Assembly: GCA_049472395.1 (NCBI GenBank)
Contig: JBLIRR010000074.1
Span: forward strand, 1 to 15,012
Length of the DNA stretch: 15,012 nt
Source of the DNA: JBLIRR01 sp049472395
Lineage (GTDB): Bacteria; SZUA-182; DTGQ01; JBLIRR01
Direction: 5' to 3'
Shown here piece by piece: positions 9,331 to 15,012 of this stretch. Below the pieces are notes generated by a model. That model was not told the DNA's origin. It searched no databases and was given only the letters and a program-made list of their open reading frames with translations. Every line of letters starts with the position of its first letter. Within the stretch, counting starts at the first letter, position 1. The position numbers and the translations under genes are program-made.

Positions 9331-9363
9331 GACAAATGACTGTAAGGCATTGTGGAGAAATAA

Positions 9364-11604
9364 ATGATTGACCAATGGTTTACCCAAGATATAAGATTTC
9401 AGCTTACCTATGGTAATCGAATTATTTTTCTTGACCCGACTGGCCAATGCGGGTTTTTATTGCCCTTGCTTACCGCGCCGGAGTATAAGATCCTTAAGAC
9501 AGACAGCTTCCTTACCGAACAGTGGCAAACAGTAAAAGAAGAACTTTATCTGCGTCACGAGATAGAAACTGCGTACAAAGAAGATGCCGTTGTTATTTAT
9601 GTCACAAGAGAAAAAAGTAAACTCAGTTTTTTATTCGATTATTGTTTTACCCATGGATTTTTGGATTTAAGCAAGCCTGCCGAATGGCTGAAACAGAAAT
9701 TATTCGCTCATACAGGCCTTCAAGTGCACATGGAAAATCCGTTGCTGTTGACTGCTGCCAAGCTTGGAATTGGAAAAAATCTTTCATGGTGGAAAAAGAT
9801 ACTCCAAAATCTTGAAGAACTTTTCAATATCGAAGAGGAATTATTACCATTTCTTGATTCACCGGAATCCTATCTCAAAACAAAAGATGCGGACATCCGC
9901 AGACTGTTTGAAGAAAAGATTTTTGAGATTTTAGGAGAGCCATATATTGCCAAACCTCCTCAAACGCTTGCCGAAGAGGTTGTTAAGCGGTTATTTGATG
10001 GGCTGGTGTCAAATGAGGTGCCTGCGCTACTGCTTAAGGTCTATTACCGCTGGGCAGATAGCGAAAATTACAAACATTCCCTCACGCACTACATTGCCTC
10101 ATATAAAGTTGACGAATCATGTGATCCATGGAAAGCGCACTCCGATCATTGCTTTCAGGCAATCGATAGTAAGGCATTACGGGAACTCACCGCGCATTAT
10201 CACAATAAAACTTTTGTCACTGATAAGCTGAATAAAATGAAGAAAAGAGCGAACAGTACAAAAGTAAAAAGGTTTATTCCTTCATGGTGGCAGGATCTCT
10301 ATACCCTCTACGAGTTTGATAATTCGTCATTGACAACGTGTGACAGTTTCAATAAAGTAATCGAGTTTTATACTGGTTCTTTTTCAAAAGTAGACAGGGC
10401 AATTCGGCATTTATATACGGCCTTCATACAGGAAGAAGAGATAATCCGGCCATTGCAGGAACATTATGAGAGCCTTAATAATGAATTGCTACAGCGATGG
10501 TTCGCTTATGAAACAGAATACAAACAAGACCAACAGGGTTATTTGGTAAAGCTTTTTAAAAAGGCAAAGCCCGGCATTGCTGTTATTGTTGGTGACGGCA
10601 TACGCTACGAAATAGCCGACGCTGTTGCCACAGCCCTTCCAAAGCACGTAAGTACTGAGAAACAGATAATGCGTGCCGGAATACCATCGGAAACAGAGCA
10701 TAACATGAGCGCTCTTTATACTGAAAATAGTGAGAGTATACCATTGCACAAGGACCGGGAGAAGAAACTTAAAGGAGCAACGGACAAGTCAATCAAATTT
10801 CTGGATCTGGAAGCCTTGAATTACAGTGTCAAACGAGATCTTTTGGTGCTCACTTACAAAGATATAGATGATACGAGTGAGAAATTACAACAGGGGGCTT
10901 TGAAGCTTTTTGAAGAATTCGAGCAGGTTCTAAAAGACAAAATCTTGCTCCTGATTAAAATGGGTTATAAGGAAGTCCATTTGGTTACAGACCATGGCTT
11001 TGTACTTACCGGCTTATTGGATGAATCCGATAAAATAGAGCCTTCTGTGAAGGGGAAAAAGGAAGTGCATGAACGCTTCATTCGGTGCGAAGATAAACAA
11101 AACAATAAAGACTTGATAGAATTTAAGGAAAAGTATGACGGTTTCAATTATGTATATGTGGCAAGGAACCACAGGCCATTTAAGTCAAAGGGCGTATACG
11201 GCTATGCACACGGTGGATTTACTCCACAGGAAGTAATCTTGCCTGCTTTCATCTTTCGTAAAATGAAAAGGTCAATCCCAGCCCTGCACGTGTCAATTAT
11301 CAACAAAAGCGATTTAGGAACCGTCACCGGGGATAATTTCAGCATTAAACTACAAGCCGCATCATCGGCACAAACACTTTTTCCCTTAAAGCGAAGAGTG
11401 AAAATTATGTTATTTGCCGGCAATAAGACTATAAGTTACAGCAATATTCTTACTATGGAAGCGGGAGAGACGATGGCGCTCGAATTTTCATTAAGCGGCC
11501 ATTCCCCCGTTAAAGCAGTCCTTCTTGATGCTGAGTCACAGGAGCACATAGAAAGTGTTTCAATTGAAAAATCCAATGTCCGCGATACAGGCGGCTTGCT
11601 ATAA
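9364..11604 (+). CDS. pglZ: PglZ, BREX alkaline-phosphatase-superfamily protein
   Basis: This 746-residue protein carries the PglZ domain, related to metal-dependent alkaline phosphatases and nucleases, and is one of the two defining BREX genes alongside pglX. The N-terminal half, about 1-390, is the less conserved helical region. The PglZ core shows VGDGIRYE at 409-416, with D411 a likely metal ligand. It also has a VHLVTDHGF stretch with D543-H544 and a YGYAHGGF stretch with H616, the expected set of metal-binding aspartate and histidine positions. After about 640 comes a beta-rich C-terminal domain. ATG 9364 follows GGAG (9354-9357). PglZ is essential for defence and, in several systems, for methylation by PglX, with which it is thought to associate; the substrate is uncertain. 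It follows fic after a gap holding operator-like repeats and is followed by brxL after 12 bases, so pglZ-brxL form one transcription unit, possibly with its own internal promoter. Confidence 0.95.
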   Translation: MIDQWFTQDIRFQLTYGNRIIFLDPTGQCGFLLPLLTAPEYKILKTDSFLTEQWQTVKEELYLRHEIETAYKEDAVVIYVTREKSKLSFLFDYCFTHGFLDLSKPAEWLKQKLFAHTGLQVHMENPLLLTAAKLGIGKNLSWWKKILQNLEELFNIEEELLPFLDSPESYLKTKDADIRRLFEEKIFEILGEPYIAKPPQTLAEEVVKRLFDGLVSNEVPALLLKVYYRWADSENYKHSLTHYIASYKVDESCDPWKAHSDHCFQAIDSKALRELTAHYHNKTFVTDKLNKMKKRANSTKVKRFIPSWWQDLYTLYEFDNSSLTTCDSFNKVIEFYTGSFSKVDRAIRHLYTAFIQEEEIIRPLQEHYESLNNELLQRWFAYETEYKQDQQGYLVKLFKKAKPGIAVIVGDGIRYEIADAVATALPKHVSTEKQIMRAGIPSETEHNMSALYTENSESIPLHKDREKKLKGATDKSIKFLDLEALNYSVKRDLLVLTYKDIDDTSEKLQQGALKLFEEFEQVLKDKILLLIKMGYKEVHLVTDHGFVLTGLLDESDKIEPSVKGKKEVHERFIRCEDKQNNKDLIEFKEKYDGFNYVYVARNHRPFKSKGVYGYAHGGFTPQEVILPAFIFRKMKRSIPALHVSIINKSDLGTVTGDNFSIKLQAASSAQTLFPLKRRVKIMLFAGNKTISYSNILTMEAGETMALEFSLSGHSPVKAVLLDAESQEHIESVSIEKSNVRDTGGLL

Positions 11605-11616
11605 AAGAGGTAACCT

Positions 11617-13662
11617 ATGGTACTAGATAATATTGATAAAAAAGCTCTGGAACATTTTCGCGGGTATGTGGTACGCAAAGACCTTGCCCCCATGATTAAG
11701 GGCGGGGCAAATGTACCGGCTTTCGTGCTGGAATACCTGCTGGCAAATACGTGCAGCACCGATGACGAAAACAAAATCAATGAGGGAATAGCAAATGTAA
11801 AACAGATTCTGCATGACCACTATGTTAATCCAGAAGAATGCAATCTTATTCAATCAAAATTGCGGGAAAAAGGCCGCTATAAAATTATTGATAAAATATT
11901 TGTCGATCTTGATGCACAGAAAGACCGTTATTGGGCTACTATCAGTAACAGCAATATAAAAAAAGCAAATATCAGCGATGAATTGGTAAGAAGACATGAA
12001 AAATTGCTCTTAGGCGGGATATGGGCCATTATTCAAATGGAATACGACCCGATGATAACAATAGGGAAAACAGTATATCCGTTTGTGGTCCGCGAGATCA
12101 ATCCCATACAACTATCAAGCTTTGATGGGCAAAAAGTAACCAGTAAACGTAATGAATTCACGAAAGAAGAATGGACGACCCTTATATTGCGCAGTGCTGG
12201 TTATGAGCCGAGTAGCGAAGGCATAGACGCAAGAAAGCAAATGCTTCTTCTCATGCGCCTATTGCCGCTTGTAGAGGCAAATTTTAATATGGTGGAGCTC
12301 GGCCCCCGTTCTTCCGGTAAATCATATATCTATAAAGAAATTACACCTTATGCTCTGCTGATATCAGGTGGACAGGGTACAGTGCCAAGACTATTTGTAA
12401 ATAATACAACCGGCCGGGTAGGCTCCGTTGGCGAATGGGATGCAATATGTTTTGATGAAAGCACAGATAAATTGTTTAAAGACAGAGACGCTATACCATT
12501 GATGAAAGATTATATGGAATCAGGGTCTTTCTCCAGAGCGGGCAAAGGTGGTGAATTGACCGGAAATGCATCAATTATTTACAACGGCAATATTAACCAG
12601 CCTATCGAGACGGTGCTTCAGACATCGCATCTTTTTAGCCCTCTTTCAGACGAAGTAAATCATGACACGGCGTTTCTGGATCGTATCAACTTATTTCTAC
12701 CGGGATGGGAAATCACCAAATTCAGTCCAAAGAATTTTACGAGTCATTTCGGCTTTAGCACAGATTTCTTCTCGGAGATCCTAAAATACCAGCGTAAAAC
12801 AACGCACTATGATGTTTTGGATAAATTTTTCTCTTTGGGACACCATCTAAAACAAAGAGATTCTAAATCTGTACGTAAAATCGTCTCCGGCTTTATCAAG
12901 CTGTTGCATCCTGACGGCAATGTAACCAAAGATGATATCAGAGAATATATGGTTGCTGCATTCGAAATGCGAAGGCGGGTTAAAGAACAACTTAAAAGAA
13001 TTGGGGGCATGGAATTTTGGGATACAAATTTTTCATATATCGACAAAGGAACACAAGAAGAGATATTTGTGGGATTACCAGAAGAACGGGGAAATGATCT
13101 TATTGAAAAGAACCCTTTGCCACCGGGCATTTGTTATACAGCAACCAGTGATGGTGATAACGGATCACTGGTAAAAATCGAAGCGGTCTCATTAAAGGGT
13201 ACAGGGAAATTAACTATAACTGGAACAAACAATCAAGCAGTCAAAGAAAACGTAAAAAATACCTACAATTACTTGAGAGCCAATGAGAAGAGTATCCTCA
13301 GCGAACAGCACACTCTAAAAAGCATTGATATAAATATTCAAATCACCAATCTCCTCGGTGCATACGTCATTGAAGGAATTGGCGCTGCGGTGTTTGTTGC
13401 GATTATTTCGGCCATCTATAACAAAAATATGAAACCTGGTTTAGGAGTACTCGGAAATATATCAATTGGAGGGGCTATCGAAAGAGCTTACCATTTTCCG
13501 GAAAAACTATCCTTGTTATCTGATAATGGCGCAAAGACTGTGCTGGTGCCCATAGAAAACCTGAATGAGATGACGACTCTTCCAGCAAATATTTTAGAGA
13601 AAACGGATATCCCACTTTATAGTAATAGCCAAATGCTGCTTCAAAAAGCGGTTGTAGGGTAA
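11617..13662 (+). CDS. brxL: BrxL, AAA+ ATPase with Lon-like C-terminal domain
   Basis: This 681-residue protein is the last core gene of type 1 BREX. A Walker A motif is at 229-236 (GPRSSGKS), and a Walker B-like strand ends at D280-E281 (AICFDES). The C-terminus, about 570-660, aligns by eye with the Lon protease domain. LGNISIGG (612-619) corresponds to the Lon TGE-I-T-L-R-G stretch, and EKLSLLSDNGAKTVLVP (629-645) to the EKLLAA...G-KTV-IP stretch. K630 falls at the Lon catalytic lysine, but the serine position (Lon GPSAG) reads GIGAA at 587-591, so the Ser-Lys pair is incomplete and proteolysis is unlikely. Published BrxL structures show a ring-forming, DNA-binding ATPase resembling MCM helicases, which fits. 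ATG 11617 has an AGAGG site (11606-11610). BrxL is needed for phage restriction, and host methylation is generally reported to proceed without it. No clear terminator hairpin follows the stop. Confidence 0.95.
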   Translation: MVLDNIDKKALEHFRGYVVRKDLAPMIKGGANVPAFVLEYLLANTCSTDDENKINEGIANVKQILHDHYVNPEECNLIQSKLREKGRYKIIDKIFVDLDAQKDRYWATISNSNIKKANISDELVRRHEKLLLGGIWAIIQMEYDPMITIGKTVYPFVVREINPIQLSSFDGQKVTSKRNEFTKEEWTTLILRSAGYEPSSEGIDARKQMLLLMRLLPLVEANFNMVELGPRSSGKSYIYKEITPYALLISGGQGTVPRLFVNNTTGRVGSVGEWDAICFDESTDKLFKDRDAIPLMKDYMESGSFSRAGKGGELTGNASIIYNGNINQPIETVLQTSHLFSPLSDEVNHDTAFLDRINLFLPGWEITKFSPKNFTSHFGFSTDFFSEILKYQRKTTHYDVLDKFFSLGHHLKQRDSKSVRKIVSGFIKLLHPDGNVTKDDIREYMVAAFEMRRRVKEQLKRIGGMEFWDTNFSYIDKGTQEEIFVGLPEERGNDLIEKNPLPPGICYTATSDGDNGSLVKIEAVSLKGTGKLTITGTNNQAVKENVKNTYNYLRANEKSILSEQHTLKSIDINIQITNLLGAYVIEGIGAAVFVAIISAIYNKNMKPGLGVLGNISIGGAIERAYHFPEKLSLLSDNGAKTVLVPIENLNEMTTLPANILEKTDIPLYSNSQMLLQKAVVG

Positions 13663-13828
13663 AGAATCTGGTAGGCTTCGCCATAAAGGCAGCTCCCTGT
13701 GTGGTCAAAATATTCAAAACAGTATAAATGCTTAATTATCAAGTTCTCATAGTGACAGTTCTCATAATAAAAATCACGCAAATATTTCATCCGTCATCAA
13801 TTACATCAATTTAAAGCTCTTGACCCAT
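13641..13828 (-). pseudogene. Decayed start of an unidentified minus-strand gene
   Basis: An excellent ribosome site, AAGGAG (13834-13839 on the minus strand), sits five bases before ATG 13828. The frame then reads only MGQEL before TAA 13811-13813. A second frame opens at ATG 13790 and runs 49 codons to TGA 13641-13643, with a protein-like aromatic composition (MKYLRDFYYENCHYEN at its start). It overlaps the last 22 bases of brxL. A well-placed start followed at once by a stop and a frame change suggests a broken gene. It could also be chance; no family is recognised. Confidence 0.3.
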
Positions 13829-13837
13829 GGGATCTCC
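13663..13837. other. Convergent intergenic region after brxL
   Basis: This is the proximal part of the roughly 366-base gap between the ends of brxL and the nucleotidyltransferase gene. It holds the broken minus-strand frame described separately, a 10-base direct repeat AGTTCTCATA (13742-13751 and 13757-13766), and the palindrome CCCATGGG (13824-13831). I see no convincing terminator hairpin with a T-run, no tRNA and no insertion-sequence ends. Confidence 0.5.
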
Positions 13838-14092
13838 TTAACAAACCAGCTGGCAAATTTCCTGCCCTTCTTCCTTTGCTGCACTCATTAAAATTGTTCC
13901 CAAAACCTTTTCAACGTCCGCTATTACCAGCAAACACCCCGTTAATGCCGATACATGTGCTTTTGAAGCATAGCTTTCAATATATCTATAGGCATTACCC
14001 AGATATTTATCTCCGTCTTTTCCTACGATTAGGTTACCCCTGAACTTGGCGCGGCTATCACAGGAAATAGTTCCTGAAGGGCCGACATAAAT
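13838..14092 (-). pseudogene. Coding remnant without a start codon, 3' part of an unknown gene
   Basis: On the minus strand an 84-codon frame runs from just after TGA 14093-14095 to TAA 13838-13840, with no ATG, GTG or TTG near its 5' end. The first usable ATG is very late. The residues look like real protein, for example RAKFRGNLIVGKDGDKYLGN and later ACLLVIADVEKVL-like text (exactly GCLLVIADVEKVL). The 5' 64 bases lie under the 3' end of the nucleotidyltransferase gene in another frame. The likely reading is the C-terminal remnant of a gene whose front was lost when the neighbouring gene arrived, or a frameshifted gene. No family is recognised. The order of this remnant and the well-placed but broken start just beyond it looks like an old minus-strand operon. 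Confidence 0.4.
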
Positions 14093-14922
14093 TCATTAAG
14101 CTGTAATTCAGGCCGATAGTACGGGCTCTCTCTCAATCGGATCATACCCAGACGGTCAAGGGAGGAAAAATGTTCCGAGACCAGGCATCCTGCTTCCAAA
14201 ACATAAGGATGGTCCCCATGTTGATTTCTCAATTCAAGCGCATATCTCCACTCCGCCTCTCCCGTGGTTGCAAGGATGGTATATAAGTCCAAAGCATGGT
14301 AGGAGCCAAATTCTTTATTGGCATCATCGAGCCTGTCCCTGAACGCGAAGAGCTTCATCATCAAAAACGTGAATGGATGAGGTAAAAATATCTCTGCCTT
14401 TCCGGGATTGCCTGAACTGAGCGTCCCCACCAGCGTTATCGGTAGCAGGCCTTCCTCCAAGGTAATAGCTTCGTCCACAGGATGAGCGTGAACCCCAACA
14501 GAAGGATTTGGCCGTGCACGGCGAACGTCTGCTTTCACCTGTGTGCCTTGAAAACAGGTTTGGGGACCGGTAAGAATGTCTATCTTTATGTTCCCCACAT
14601 CAATGCCTTCTGACCCTGGTTTTACAAACTGGTATTTTTCAGCACCGGGAACGGCCTGATAGCCCAACCTGATAAGGGCTTCTGCCAAGGGTTTCAATTT
14701 CGCTGATTCGATGAGCAGCTCAGGACGAAGAAACAAGTCGAGGTCGTTAGTGGAACGTGGTTCTGGCCATTCGTTCAAAAGTGTGCGTATACTCAACCGC
14801 TGCACGTGGGCGGTCTTAAGATAAATACCAAAGCCCCCGCCAATGATGAGTTTGATGTCCGTACCCTCTATCTCAAGGAGCAGATCGAGCAGCGATGTCC
14901 GGAGATCGGGTAGTGTAATCAT
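14029..14922 (-). CDS. AbiEii/AbiGii-like nucleotidyltransferase
   Basis: A 297-residue protein with a nucleotidyltransferase fold. It has the glycine motif G28-G29-G30 (IIGGGFGIYL) and the paired acidic motif D60-x-D62 in RSTNDLDLFL. A likely third acidic residue is D115 (IKIDILTG). A downstream motif K190-LFAFRDR followed by H209-ALDLY corresponds to the K...RD...DL motif of AbiEii-type toxins. Family members transfer nucleotides to RNA or protein targets and often act as toxins in type IV toxin-antitoxin or abortive-infection pairs. The start ATG (14920-14922) overlaps the stop of the preceding minus-strand gene as ATGA, so the two are translationally coupled, as toxin-antitoxin pairs usually are. 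The gene converges on brxL. It could instead be a stand-alone nucleotidyltransferase of unknown role; the toxin function is inferred from family and coupling, not shown. Confidence 0.75.
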   Translation of the reverse strand: MITLPDLRTSLLDLLLEIEGTDIKLIIGGGFGIYLKTAHVQRLSIRTLLNEWPEPRSTNDLDLFLRPELLIESAKLKPLAEALIRLGYQAVPGAEKYQFVKPGSEGIDVGNIKIDILTGPQTCFQGTQVKADVRRARPNPSVGVHAHPVDEAITLEEGLLPITLVGTLSSGNPGKAEIFLPHPFTFLMMKLFAFRDRLDDANKEFGSYHALDLYTILATTGEAEWRYALELRNQHGDHPYVLEAGCLVSEHFSSLDRLGMIRLRESPYYRPELQLNEFMSALQELFPVIAAPSSGVT

Positions 14923-15012
14923 GGGTGCACTGTCTTAAAATTGTTCATGATGAATGATCTCACCTGTTCGGCGGTCTCTTGGTCGCGCTTATCCCCGGCC
15001 GTTAATTCAAGG
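14919..15012 (-). CDS. C-terminal end of a gene coupled to the nucleotidyltransferase
   Basis: On the minus strand a frame enters from the window edge and runs 30 codons (beginning LELTAGDKRDQETAEQV) to TGA 14919-14921, which overlaps the nucleotidyltransferase start as ATGA. Its charged, helical composition and precise overlap argue that it is real coding sequence. It is probably the partner gene, possibly an antitoxin or DNA-binding protein, but too little is present to identify it. Confidence 0.55.
   Translation of the reverse strand, partial: LELTAGDKRDQETAEQVRSFIMNNFKTVHP

Noticed and set aside
9069..9350. 93-codon minus-strand frame across the end of fic and the operator region
   Set aside because: Its apparent internal repetition (SHLSLTYEHQTTLSLTY) comes from the DNA repeats of the operator-like sites, not from a real protein.
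13672..13700. Possible terminator hairpin after brxL (GGC-TTC-GCC)
   Set aside because: The stem is three pairs long and no run of T follows.
13742..13766. Ten-base direct repeat AGTTCTCATA with a 15-base period, considered as an iteron or the start of a CRISPR-like array
   Set aside because: There are only two units, with a five-base spacer, so no array. In the minus frame it simply repeats the codons for Tyr-Glu-Asn.

Overview
The window holds an almost complete type 1-like BREX (bacteriophage exclusion) phage-defence operon on the + strand. Its order is brxA (3' end only), brxB, brxC, pglX, a fic-family gene, pglZ and brxL. A short minus-strand segment follows, carrying an AbiEii-like nucleotidyltransferase. 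The sequence is bacterial, with clear Shine-Dalgarno sites, tightly packed operon genes and moderate-to-low G+C. I see no rRNA, tRNA or housekeeping gene that would fix the taxon, so I do not name an organism.

Layout. 1-234: end of BrxA, overlapping brxB by 65 bases. 170-730: BrxB. 749-4351: BrxC, a P-loop ATPase with a GTG start. 4361-8059: PglX, the adenine-specific DNA methyltransferase, with a strikingly AT-rich patch at about 5950-6990 over its likely target-recognition part. 8126-9247: a Fic protein with an intact catalytic motif, an N-terminal inhibitory motif and a winged-helix-like C-terminus. 9248-9363: a spacer with two related imperfect palindromes. 9364-11604: PglZ. 11617-13662: BrxL, an AAA+ protein with a Lon-like C-terminal domain. 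13663-14028: no intact gene, but traces of decayed minus-strand coding sequence. 14029-14922 (-): the nucleotidyltransferase. 14919-15012 (-): the tail of the gene before it, joined by an ATGA stop/start overlap.

How the genes work together. In characterised BREX systems PglX methylates adenines at a short non-palindromic site on host DNA, and the Brx/Pgl proteins together stop replication of unmodified phage DNA. All six core families are represented here. The unusual part is the Fic gene between pglX and pglZ. The other gene junctions are overlaps or gaps of at most 18 bases, but this one is flanked by gaps of 66 and 116 bases, and the second gap carries operator-like palindromes. I infer that fic is an inserted, possibly self-regulating AMP-transferase module that could act as a toxin or modifier tied to BREX. 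The nearby nucleotidyltransferase pair looks like a second defence or toxin-antitoxin unit, so the region reads as a defence island.
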